From the NCBI GenBank assembly GCA_023421395.1, contig JAEZTL010000002.1:62001-126000 (forward strand): a DNA stretch of 64,000 nucleotides, written 5' to 3'. Shown here piece after piece: positions 51,340 to 61,618 of the stretch (position 1 is its first letter; each line of letters begins with the position of its first letter). The DNA is from Bacillota bacterium. Lineage in GTDB: Bacteria; Bacillota; Clostridia; Christensenellales; Aristaeellaceae. The position numbers and the translations under genes are program-made. Below the pieces are notes generated by a model, which saw only the letters and a program-made list of their open reading frames with translations, searched no databases and had not been told where the DNA came from.

Positions 51340-52359
51340 TCAGCCCATCTGCGGCGCGCGCTTTTTGCGCCGGACGCCGCTGGCCGCCACGATATCGATC
51401 ATCGTACGCCTCAGAGACCGGGGCCTGTAGCCCAGTTCCCGGGTCGCCTTTTCGTGGGAGTAGAGGGCGTTGCGCGTGGCGGTGGAGAGCGCGTAGCGGG
51501 TGAAGAGCGGGGCCTTCCTCATCACCCGATAGTAGGCCTCCGCCAGCAGTGCAACGCCCATCGCCAGGCGCGCCGGCAGGTACAGCCGGATTTTTTTCAG
51601 GCCCGCCACGCCGGTCAGCGTATCCAGCAGTTCGCGGAAGCTGATAAACCGGTTGGACAGGATATAACAGGAGCCCGGGCGCCCCCCGTCCGCGGCGGCA
51701 AGAATGCCGTCCGCCACGTCCCGCACATCCACAAAGTCAAACCCGCCGCGCACCGCCGCCGCCAGCTTGCCCGTCAGACAGGAGGAAATCAGCCGCGCCG
51801 CGCCAACCGCCGGGTTGGCGTGAGGGCCGATGATGCCCGCGGGATGTACGCAGACCGCGTCGAGGCCGCCCTTCGCCGCGGCCAGCACCAGCCGGGTGGC
51901 CTCGGCCTTGCTCTTGTCGTAGGGGCCGTCCACGTCGTCGGGGTCAAAGGCGTCGATCTCCCGCATCACCTGCCCCCGGGGCAGGATGGGGATGGCGTGC
52001 ACGGAGCTCACATACACCAGCCGCTTTACGCCATGACGCCCGCAGGCCTCCAGCACATTCCGGGTACCGCCGACGTTCACATCAAAAAGGCGCCGGTTGG
52101 CCTCGCCGGTAATTTCGACGATGCCGGCGCAATGGATCACCACCGCTTCCCCGCCCGCGCCTTCAAACAGCGCCTCCAGCGAGCGCGCGTCCCGCACATC
52201 GCCCGCGACCTCCGTGAGGAGGCCGCCCTTCGGCACAAAATCCGGACAATGCTCGCCCGGCAGCACCAGCGCGCGCACGCTGTCGCCGCGCCCAATCAGC
52301 GCGCTGACAACATGGCTGCCCAGATGCCCGGCAGCCCCGGTCACAAGATATGTCTTCAC
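51340..52359 (-). CDS. NAD-dependent epimerase/dehydratase family protein
   Basis: This 339-residue extended SDR has an N-terminal nucleotide motif TGAAGHLGSHVV (about residues 7-18) and ALVLPGEH after the second strand. The Tyr-Lys pair is in GPYDKSKAEATRLV (about residues 146-159), with HPAGIIGPHANP. It resembles dihydroflavonol-4-reductase-like epimerases that act on sugar nucleotides or aromatic ketones; no specific substrate can be given. It starts at GTG 52359. Its 5' untranslated region holds a perfect 18-bp palindrome. Confidence 0.85.
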   Translation of the reverse strand: MKTYLVTGAAGHLGSHVVSALIGRGDSVRALVLPGEHCPDFVPKGGLLTEVAGDVRDARSLEALFEGAGGEAVVIHCAGIVEITGEANRRLFDVNVGGTRNVLEACGRHGVKRLVYVSSVHAIPILPRGQVMREIDAFDPDDVDGPYDKSKAEATRLVLAAAKGGLDAVCVHPAGIIGPHANPAVGAARLISSCLTGKLAAAVRGGFDFVDVRDVADGILAAADGGRPGSCYILSNRFISFRELLDTLTGVAGLKKIRLYLPARLAMGVALLAEAYYRVMRKAPLFTRYALSTATRNALYSHEKATRELGYRPRSLRRTMIDIVAASGVRRKKRAPQMG

Positions 52360-52391
52360 AGGATCACTTCCGGTATCAAAATGGATGCGGC

Positions 52392-52409
52392 AGGCCGCTT
52401 AAGCGGCCT
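52392..52409. repeat. Perfect 18-bp palindrome in the leader of the epimerase gene
   Basis: AGGCCGCTTAAGCGGCCT, between the -10 box and the start codon. It is either an operator or a small hairpin. Confidence 0.6.
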
Positions 52410-52421
52410 CCCCCCCCATCC

Positions 52422-52451
52422 ATTATACAGGCCTTCGGAGACCGGATACAA
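52422..52451 (-). promoter_or_regulatory. Promoter of the epimerase gene
   Basis: Minus strand: TTGTAT (52451-52446), an 18-nt spacer and TATAAT (52427-52422). Confidence 0.55.
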
Positions 52452-52582
52452 CGGACAGATCGCCGTTATCTGTTCGAGAAACGACATCATGCCGGTCTCG
52501 TTGTCCGTTATGACGCAGGCCCGGAAAAACATGAAGCACAGCGCCGCATATTCTCCCGAAAGCCGCCCAGATTGCGCCATGA

Positions 52583-55210
<2,628 letters not shown>

Positions 55211-55384
55211 CCGTTACACCCCTCCGATGCCCCGAAGGGCAAAAGTTTCAACGAGAATAGGGTACCACAATCCTGCGCGCCGCAAAAGGCCGGGCGCACA
55301 AAATGTCGCGGCGGGCCGCTGAAATGGTTGTTCTGGGCCCAAAATGGGTATAACCGAAGCAAGTATTGGGATCGGGAGGAATCT

Positions 55385-56635
55385 ATGCGAATCGGCTATG
55401 CCTGCCTGGCGCTGGGCGTGCCCGGCTCGGCGCTCAAGGGCTGCACACAGAAAAACGCGGACGAGGCGCGCCTCGCCTCGCTGATTTCAAACAACCTGAA
55501 CGCCCTGGAGCGCATGGTGGATTACAATCTCGCAAACGGCATCCGCCTGTACAGGATCAGTTCCGACCTGATCCCCTTTGGCTCAAGCCCGGTCAATCGT
55601 CTGGACTGGACAGGGCTCTTCCGGAAGGATTTTCAGCGCATCGGCGAAAAGATCCGTGCGGGCGGCATGCGGGTGACGATGCATCCCGGTCAGTACACCG
55701 TGCTCAGCGCACCGGATGAAGGCGTAGCCGTCCGGTCGGTCAAAGACCTCGAATACCACACCCGCGTACTGGACGCGCTGGGCACGCGCCAGGATTCCAA
55801 GATCATCCTGCATTTGGGCGGCGTCTACGCAGACAAGGCGGCGGCGCTCGGTCGCTTCGCCGCGCGCTTTGAAGCGCTGGACCCCGCGATCCGCCGGCGC
55901 GTGGTGCTGGAAAACGACGAGCGTTGCTACGACATCCGGGACGCCCTCGAGGCCGGGTTCCGGCTGGGCACACCGGTGGTGTTTGACAACCTGCACCACG
56001 CGGTAAACCCGGCCCGGACGCAGAATCCGGCCTACTGGATCGAAGCCTCAAGCGCAACCTGGAAACCCCAGGACGGCCCGCAGAAAATCCATTATTCCCA
56101 GCAGGACCCCGCCAAGAAGCCGGGCGCCCATTCCGCAACGATCGATGCGGTTACCTTTCTGGACTATGTGCGCAAGCTGGGACGCGAGGACCTGGATGTG
56201 ATGCTGGAGGTCAAGGATAAGAACCTGTCGGCCATCAAGTGCGCGCTATGCGCGTCGTCCGGGACCGATGCCGCCGCGCTTGAGCGCGAATGGGCACGGT
56301 ACAAATATGCGGTGATGGAGCATGGCCAGGCGGCCTACCGGGAGATCGCCGCGCTGTTTCACGCGGGAGGCGTTTCTCCCCTGCTTTTTTATGGATTCGT
56401 CGAGCGCGCGCTTCAGTCGCACATGGAGCCGGGCGAAGCGGAAAACGCGGCCCGGCACGTGTGGGGCTACTTCAAAAACGCCGCCTCCGGCGCGGAGCGC
56501 GCCGCCTTTGAAGCGGCACTCGCGCGCTACCGCGACGGCCGGGGAACGCTGGATGCCGTCAAGCGGAAGCTCATGGCTCTGTCGGAGAAGTATGGGGAGC
56601 GCTACCTGATGGAATCCTATTATTTCTGTTTCTGA
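55385..56635 (+). CDS. uvsE: UV damage endonuclease UvsE with C-terminal extension
   Basis: This 416-residue protein has a TIM-barrel UvsE core (about residues 1-295): RIGYACLALGVPGS at the start, YRISSDLIPFGSS, VTMHPGQYTVLSAPDE, ILHLGG, LENDERCYD, VVFDNLHH and MLEVKDKNLSA carry the His, Glu and Asp metal ligands. The enzyme nicks DNA 5' of UV photoproducts. About 100 further residues (WARYKYAVMEHGQAAYREI to YLMESYYFCF) form an extra helical domain of the DUF1722 kind. The ATG at 55385 follows GGGAGG. In spore formers UvsE adds to spore UV resistance. Confidence 0.93.
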   Translation: MRIGYACLALGVPGSALKGCTQKNADEARLASLISNNLNALERMVDYNLANGIRLYRISSDLIPFGSSPVNRLDWTGLFRKDFQRIGEKIRAGGMRVTMHPGQYTVLSAPDEGVAVRSVKDLEYHTRVLDALGTRQDSKIILHLGGVYADKAAALGRFAARFEALDPAIRRRVVLENDERCYDIRDALEAGFRLGTPVVFDNLHHAVNPARTQNPAYWIEASSATWKPQDGPQKIHYSQQDPAKKPGAHSATIDAVTFLDYVRKLGREDLDVMLEVKDKNLSAIKCALCASSGTDAAALEREWARYKYAVMEHGQAAYREIAALFHAGGVSPLLFYGFVERALQSHMEPGEAENAARHVWGYFKNAASGAERAAFEAALARYRDGRGTLDAVKRKLMALSEKYGERYLMESYYFCF

Positions 56636-56639
56636 ACAC

Positions 56640-56674
56640 AGCTGTCGCCCTGCTATACGCAGGGCGACAGCTTT
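56640..56674. terminator. Bidirectional terminator
   Basis: Fourteen-bp stem (56640-56653 with 56659-56672), 5-nt loop and a short TTT, between convergent uvsE and the collagen-like gene. Confidence 0.75.
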
Positions 56675-56685
56675 CGTCAAAGCGA

Positions 56686-57585
56686 TCAGGCGATGGTGAC
56701 ACCGCCGCCGGCGTAGCCGGTCACGACGGCGGCCACAGGCACCCCCGCGGTGATCTCCACCGTGAACGCCATCAGAATCCGGGTTCCGGCGGTCACCGGG
56801 ACGCTGATTCCCGTCAGAAGGCCGGTGAGCCGGGTGCCTACCGCAATGACGCCGTTTAACGTCGGCGACATGACTACCTGTGTGCCCGGAATCGGCGTGA
56901 AGGTCTCGTCCGGGGTGGTTGATCGATACAGTTGCGCGTAGACCGTCGCGGTCGACGCAAGCAGAGAGAGAGAGACTACCGTACTCAGATAGGCCGCAAT
57001 CGAGGTGATGGTGCCATTTCTGGGCATGGAGTAGGCCTGAGCGTTGAGGCCGAGCAGCGGGATTGTGTCACCCACCAGGGCGATGGAACTGGTCGAATTT
57101 CCAAAGCCGATCGCCGCAGCCGTCAGCGGTTCGCCAAGCAGGGAGCTGGAGAACGCCACAGCCGGGCCGGAGGCGTGAGGAATGATCGCGCCGGCGCCCG
57201 ACGTGCCCTGCGGACCTGTGGGGCCGGTTGCGCCCCGGGGACCCGTGGGACCGGTGGGGCCTTGAGCGCCTTGCGCCCCTGTCGCTCCCTGCGGACCCGT
57301 GGGGCCGGTTGCGCCTTGCGCGCCGGCTTGGCCTTGCGGACCCTGCGGCCCTACTGCACCCTGCGGGCCGGCGGGGCCCGTCGCGCCCCGGGGACCCGTC
57401 GGACCGGTGGGGCCGGTGGGCCCGCCGGCAGGTCCGGTGGGACCGGTGGGACCAGTGGGGCCGGTGGGACCCGGTCGGCAGTGATGGTGATGAGGTGGAT
57501 TGCACCAATCGTCGCAGCCCCATCCTGATTGTACGTCTTTGCCTCGAAAGACGCTCCAGTTTTCTTCGGAAATATCGTGACTCAT
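56686..57585 (-). CDS. Collagen-like exosporium-type surface protein
   Basis: This 299-residue protein has three parts. Residues 1-38 have a short lead with Cys and His clusters (CDDWCNPPHHHHC) and no Sec signal peptide. Residues 39 to about 132 hold some 31 Gly-X-Y triplets, mostly GPT, GAT and GPQ, with one phase break (an extra Gly after five triplets). Residues about 133-299 form a C-terminal beta-rich domain like that of BclA/BclB exosporium glycoproteins (VTAGTRILMAFTVEI). Thr-rich triplets are usual O-glycosylation sites. Two glycosyltransferase genes directly upstream on the same strand may modify it. GAGGTGA precedes the ATG at 57585. Confidence 0.9.
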   Translation of the reverse strand: MSHDISEENWSVFRGKDVQSGWGCDDWCNPPHHHHCRPGPTGPTGPTGPTGPAGGPTGPTGPTGPRGATGPAGPQGAVGPQGPQGQAGAQGATGPTGPQGATGAQGAQGPTGPTGPRGATGPTGPQGTSGAGAIIPHASGPAVAFSSSLLGEPLTAAAIGFGNSTSSIALVGDTIPLLGLNAQAYSMPRNGTITSIAAYLSTVVSLSLLASTATVYAQLYRSTTPDETFTPIPGTQVVMSPTLNGVIAVGTRLTGLLTGISVPVTAGTRILMAFTVEITAGVPVAAVVTGYAGGGVTIA

Positions 57586-57745
57586 TGACTTCACCTCACG
57601 CATGGGAATTTGTGGTGGAAGCATTCCAGTTCATGTATATGCCCTCCACCGAACCCCGGTGTGTTGTTTTTTGGTATCAAACGACACGCTGCTTCCGAAA
57701 AATCCGCGCAGATACGCAAAAATCGTCCGTCAGGCGTCGCGCCGC

Positions 57746-58891
57746 TCACCCCCCGTCTGTGCGCGCGCCGGATTTCATCTGTCGGCGGGCCGCGGCTTCC
57801 TCGATCAGGCGAAGATTGCCGATAAGCCGCTTGTTGCCGGGCGCAAGCGCCGCCGCACTTCGGGCGTGGGCCAGCGCCCGCGGCAAAAGGTTCATGCGAA
57901 ACGCCGCGATGGCGGCCAAATCCTCCGGCGTGGCATCCCAGGCATAGTCCATATTGACGTAGGTGGCGGATTTCTGATGAATCTTCAGCGCCTCCTCCGC
58001 GAGCAGCAGCGTCATCGGCCAGTCGGCACGGTCATGACAGAAGCGTGCGAAATCCACCAGCGGATCGCGCATATGGGGGGTCTCCGCGACGGCGCGCAGG
58101 TGCCACCCAAAGGCCTCTTCCGGCCGGTTCAACGCCTGACAGGCTTTTGCGATCCACCCCATCGCCGCGCCGCGCTCCTCTCCCCACGTGGCCGAGGGCA
58201 TCGAAAGGTACGTCGTCAGCGCGTCGACGCACTTCTGCCACTCGCCGCGGAACAGGTACTCCCGGCCGAGGTAGCAGCGCATCCGCTCATCTCCGGGCGC
58301 TTCCCGCACGGCCAATTCCAATAGAGGAAGGTAAGAAGCCCTCGATTTTGACGGGTCCGGCGCGTGGCTGAGCGCCACGCCCTCGAGGCGCACACGCTCA
58401 AGCCGCGCGTCGCCCTCGTAGTCCAGGTATTCGTGCACCGGACATTTCCAGCGAAATCCCCGGCGGCTGTGGACCTTGGCCTGGTAAAACTGCACGCCCG
58501 GGCGGCCGTCCTCCTCCAGGCTCCAGTTGTACAGGATGCTCCCCAGCACCGCCTCGCCGGGGCGCGCGAGGTGCGCCGTCGACCACGCCGCCTCCAGGTT
58601 TTCGCGCCAGCCGGGTTCAAAAAATTCGTCTAGATCCGTGCTCACGCAGATGTCCGCGTCCTCCGGCACATGGGCGAGCGAACGGTTCCGCGCCGCGTCA
58701 AAGCGCCACGGACAGATGATCTCCTCAAATACCGCCGCGCTCCGGGCGCGCAGGCGCGCCGCGGTGGCGTCGGCGGAACCGGTGTCGGTCACCGTGATGA
58801 GATCCGCCTCGCCCATGGAATCCATCCACCGGTCGACGAACGCTTCCTCATTTTTGCAGATCGCGTAGACGCAGACTTTCAGGCGCTTCAT
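57746..58891 (-). CDS. GT2-type glycosyltransferase with TPR-like C-terminus (copy 1)
   Basis: This 381-residue protein has an N-terminal GT-A domain: VCVYAICKNEEAFVDRWMDS at the start, VTDTGSADATAARL (about residues 34-47) and CVSTDLDEFFEPGW with a DxD-like motif (about residues 82-95). The C-terminal half (about residues 200-370) is helical with TPR-like repeats (CYLGREYLFRGEWQKCVDALTTYL). No membrane segment or signal peptide is seen, so it acts in the cytoplasm. It is a close paralogue of the gene at 58888 and overlaps it by 4 bp. The likely role is O-glycosylation of the collagen-like protein. Confidence 0.87.
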   Translation of the reverse strand: MKRLKVCVYAICKNEEAFVDRWMDSMGEADLITVTDTGSADATAARLRARSAAVFEEIICPWRFDAARNRSLAHVPEDADICVSTDLDEFFEPGWRENLEAAWSTAHLARPGEAVLGSILYNWSLEEDGRPGVQFYQAKVHSRRGFRWKCPVHEYLDYEGDARLERVRLEGVALSHAPDPSKSRASYLPLLELAVREAPGDERMRCYLGREYLFRGEWQKCVDALTTYLSMPSATWGEERGAAMGWIAKACQALNRPEEAFGWHLRAVAETPHMRDPLVDFARFCHDRADWPMTLLLAEEALKIHQKSATYVNMDYAWDATPEDLAAIAAFRMNLLPRALAHARSAAALAPGNKRLIGNLRLIEEAAARRQMKSGARTDGG

Positions 58892-60003
58892 GGCGCGCCT
58901 CCGACATCCTGCGCCGCCATCGCCCGGCGGATGGCTTCCACGTTATGCCTCAGCCGGGGATTGGACGCGTCCATCCCCAGCGCGCTTATCGCGTTGACAA
59001 GCGCTTCTTCATACAGGCCGAGGCGGTACGCGGCGACGGCACAGTAATCATTTAGGGCGGGACCCCAGCTCTCATCCTCCACGAGATAACTGCCGCTGGG
59101 CCGGGTAATTTCCAGACCTTTTTTCGCCATCGCATAGGTCATGGGCCAGTTCTCCTCCCGGTAGCCCAGCGCCGCCATAGCCAGATAGGGATCCCGCACG
59201 CCCGGACATTCCGCGATGGCGCGGTACAGCCAGGCCCTGGCCTCAACTCGCGCTCCTTTTGCCTCATGGCTTTGCGAGATGAAGCGCATGGCCGCGCCGC
59301 GTTCCTCATCCCACCGGGCCGAAGGCATGGCCAGGTACGCCTTCAGCACCTCCGCGGCGCGGTCATGCAGGCCGTGGAACAGGTATTCGCGCCCCAGCCA
59401 GAAGGCGGCGCGGTCGTCCTCCGGGTTTTCCGCCGCGGCCAGCTCCAATAGCGGCAGGTACTGTGCGCGGGATTTTGTCGGATCGGGATGGTGGTTCAGC
59501 ACGAGTCCCTCCACCCAGACCGCATTTTCGTCGCCCTGTCCGTCAAACTGCAGCACCTCATGCACCGGGCGAACCCAGCGGAAGCCTTGGCGCCGATGGA
59601 TTTTCTCCCGGGTGTACTGGGTTTCGGGCGTGCCGTCGGCGCGGAAGGACCAGGTGTACAGATAGGTGGCGCGGGTGTGCTCCGGCGTCCACACCGCCTC
59701 CAGCGTTTCGCGCCAGCCGGGTTCGAATACCTCATCAAGATCCGTGCTCACGCAGATGTCCGCATCTTCCGGCACATGGCGAAGCGCGGCATTTCGCGCC
59801 GCGTCAAAGCGCCACGGGCGGATGATCTCCTCAAATTCCGCCGCGCCCCGGGCGCGCAGGCGTGCCGCGGTGCGATCCGTTGAACCGGTGTCCAGTACGA
59901 TCACTCCGTCCGCCTCGCCCATGGAATCCATCCAGCGGTCGACAAACGCTTCCTCGTTTTTACTGATGGCATACACGCAAACCTTGTACTTCCCCAAGGC
60001 CAT
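58888..60003 (-). CDS. GT2-type glycosyltransferase with TPR-like C-terminus (copy 2)
   Basis: This 371-residue paralogue of the gene downstream has KVCVYAISKNEEAFVDRWMDS, VLDTGSTDRTAARLRARGA and CVSTDLDEVFEPGW, then a helical C-terminal half with FWLGREYLFHGLHDRAAEVLKAYLAMP. The two copies are nearly the same over the first 80 residues and then drift apart. That suggests a tandem duplication with separate acceptor or donor use. The ATG at 60003 is preceded by AAGGCGGGGG. A terminator about 80 bp upstream separates it from the pseudogene behind it. Confidence 0.87.
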   Translation of the reverse strand: MALGKYKVCVYAISKNEEAFVDRWMDSMGEADGVIVLDTGSTDRTAARLRARGAAEFEEIIRPWRFDAARNAALRHVPEDADICVSTDLDEVFEPGWRETLEAVWTPEHTRATYLYTWSFRADGTPETQYTREKIHRRQGFRWVRPVHEVLQFDGQGDENAVWVEGLVLNHHPDPTKSRAQYLPLLELAAAENPEDDRAAFWLGREYLFHGLHDRAAEVLKAYLAMPSARWDEERGAAMRFISQSHEAKGARVEARAWLYRAIAECPGVRDPYLAMAALGYREENWPMTYAMAKKGLEITRPSGSYLVEDESWGPALNDYCAVAAYRLGLYEEALVNAISALGMDASNPRLRHNVEAIRRAMAAQDVGGAP

Positions 60004-60083
60004 CCCCCGCCTTTCGCGCCACTGGCAGCATATGCCGCGCCGCAGGCCGGCGTTCTGCAAAATGCGTGCCGTTTCGCAAGGAC

Positions 60084-60109
60084 AAAACCCGCCTGACGGA
60101 TCAGGCGGG
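60084..60109 (-). terminator. Terminator upstream of the glycosyltransferase pair
   Basis: CCCGCCTGA (60088-60096), 4-nt loop, TCAGGCGGG (60101-60109); the minus strand then reads TTTTG. It stops transcription coming from the decayed locus at 60.3-61.5 kb. Confidence 0.75.
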
Positions 60110-60115
60110 CCACAT

Positions 60116-60309
60116 CTTGTACCAGGCAAAAAATTCATGATTTCAAAGAGGGAAGGATAATTGATGCGGACCAAGGAGCCAAAGCGAGGCGACCCTTCGG
60201 GATACGCCTTCGGCGTGAAATGCAGCGCTGCGCTGAGCGACAGGCCACACAGTTCCGTGCAAAAAACCACCTCGACGAATCATTAATGTTTTGGATTGGT
60301 ATTACGAGG
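60116..60309. mobile_element. MITE-like repeat, copy 2
   Basis: About 194 bp, from CTTGTACCAGGCAAAAA (60116-60132) to TGGTATTACGAGG (60297-60309). It shares with copy 1 the outer TACCA...TGGTA inverted ends and the internal blocks CAAGGAGCC-AAGCGA, GCAGCGCT, TGAGCGAC and GTTCCGTGCAAAAA. It carries about 25 bp more than copy 1. It sits exactly where the coding sequence of the NapH-like pseudogene stops making sense. Confidence 0.6.
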
Positions 60310-60944
60310 TTTCTGTTTTGCGCGCCGCGCTGCCGGGTGAACCCCTGCGGGAACGCAGCGAGATCGTATTTTTTCGGGCAGGCGTCCGCGCAGCCCGTGC
60401 CGTCCGCCGCCAAATACAGTCCGGTCAGCTTCAGCCTGCGGCGCAGTGCGTCGCCCAGCGCCTTGAAGGGCGCCATCCAGCAGAGGGTGGGCACATGGCA
60501 CGCCGCCCCCGCGGTAACGCCACGCCCATGATCAGCGCCAGGATGAGAATGTACGTTGCGTACCCCCCGATGCCGGAAGCGGAGAGGCCATGAAAAGAAG
60601 TCCGCGCCCCGGACACCGCCCGCGTGCACAAACGCCGTGACAGCGCCGGCGAGCCACGCCGCCCAGAGGATGTACTTCAGACAGACGGGTCCGAGAGCGG
60701 ATTTTTTCACCACCTTCGCGCAGCCGTCCTGCAACGCGCCGGCAGGGCACAGCCGCCCGCGGAACGGGCGGCCGAGGACCAGCGCGCTGAGAAACTGCGC
60801 GGCAGACGCCATCGCTCTGCCGGTCGGGGTTCCGGACAGCCCGCCCAGAACGATCAGATAGGGCGAAAAGTAGCAGAGTGTCGCCGGGAATAGCATCCGC
60901 GGCGTCAGCAGCAATAGGCTATGGATCGACTGCCTCCGGACCAT
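60306..60944 (-). pseudogene. NapH-like 4Fe-4S membrane protein, frameshifted and truncated
   Basis: From ATG 60944 (GAGGGGAGGA ribosome site) the protein reads SIHSLLLLTPRMLFPATLCYF with several membrane segments and GRPFRGRLCPAGALQDGCAK, the first cluster motif. Near 60590-60600 (a T-run) the frame shifts, with GIGGYATYILILALIMGVAL in another frame. Near 60510-60520 (a G-run) it shifts back to CHVPTLCWMAPFKALGDALRRRLKL. It then reaches GTGCADACPKKYDL, loses the expected second ferredoxin motif and runs into the MITE-like element. Two lesions plus truncation make function unlikely. It overlaps the padR-like gene upstream by about 26 bp. Confidence 0.85.
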
Positions 60945-61499
60945 GCGAATCCTCCCCTCGCATGCGCGGCGCGTCATCGATCAGCGCGGTCGCTTCGTCC
61001 GCCCATTCGACGCAGGCCCGATAGTTCTTCCCGCCGAACAGCACCGTCAGATAGTCGTACAGGGGATCGCCGTCCGACGCCAGGGGCGCCGGCGCGCGCT
61101 TGAATCGGCGGATTTCTTCCAGGCTTCGCCGGCGGCGTTTCCCGAACCGGGCGACTCGCCCGGCGTTTTCCGCCGCGCCCAGCGGACTGCCGAATAACAG
61201 CTTGAGCAGCACCGCTAACCGCAGACGCTCCCGCTCCCCTGATGTATTCAGCCACTCCAGAAGGCACACCCGGCCCGACTCTGTAATCCGGTAGACAACC
61301 CGCTCCGGGCTCTTGCCGGTTCGCTCCGCCGCCGTTTCCACCCTGCCGTCCCGCTTCAGCATTTTCAGCGCCGGAAAAATCTGGCCGTCCCCCGCGTCCC
61401 AGAACCGCCCGACAGAAGCGGCCACCCGCTTCCTGAGATCGTACCCGCTCAAATCCTCTTGGGCCAAAAACCCCAGCAGAAGATAGGGCGTCGCGCCAT
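60919..61499 (-). pseudogene. PadR-family regulator with disrupted 5' end
   Basis: The body is a PadR-type winged-helix regulator: AQEDLSGYDLRKRVAASVGRFW, GQIFPALKMLKRDGRVE and VVYRITESGRVCLLEWL, then a helical C-terminal dimer domain. The expected N-terminal strand PYLLLGFL is encoded just upstream in the same frame but lacks any start codon. The only well-placed start (ATG 61499 behind GGGAGGTGA) is in a different frame that stops after 16 codons. A small indel in GGCGCGACGCC (minus strand, about 61487-61497) explains this. Use of TTG 61467 would give a 182-residue protein without the first helix region. Called pseudogene with reserve. Confidence 0.65.
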
Positions 61500-61571
61500 C
61501 CGCCTCACCTCCCGGCGGATGCTGTATGAGTCTGATATCGTTCTGTCAAGCGGGATTTCGCATGCGGACAG

Positions 61572-61599
61572 AAAAAACCCGGCTCCCGAAGGAGCCGGG
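61572..61599 (-). terminator. Terminator after fba
   Basis: CCCGGCTCC (61578-61586), 4-nt loop, GGAGCCGGG (61591-61599); on the minus strand six Ts follow (61577-61572). Confidence 0.92.
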
Positions 61600-61618
61600 C
61601 CGGAGGAAACGGTATCAC

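Noticed and set aside
52356..52580. Short minus-strand frame starting MAQSGRLSGEYAALC
   Set aside because: No ribosome site, no family; it runs across the promoter and palindrome of the epimerase gene.
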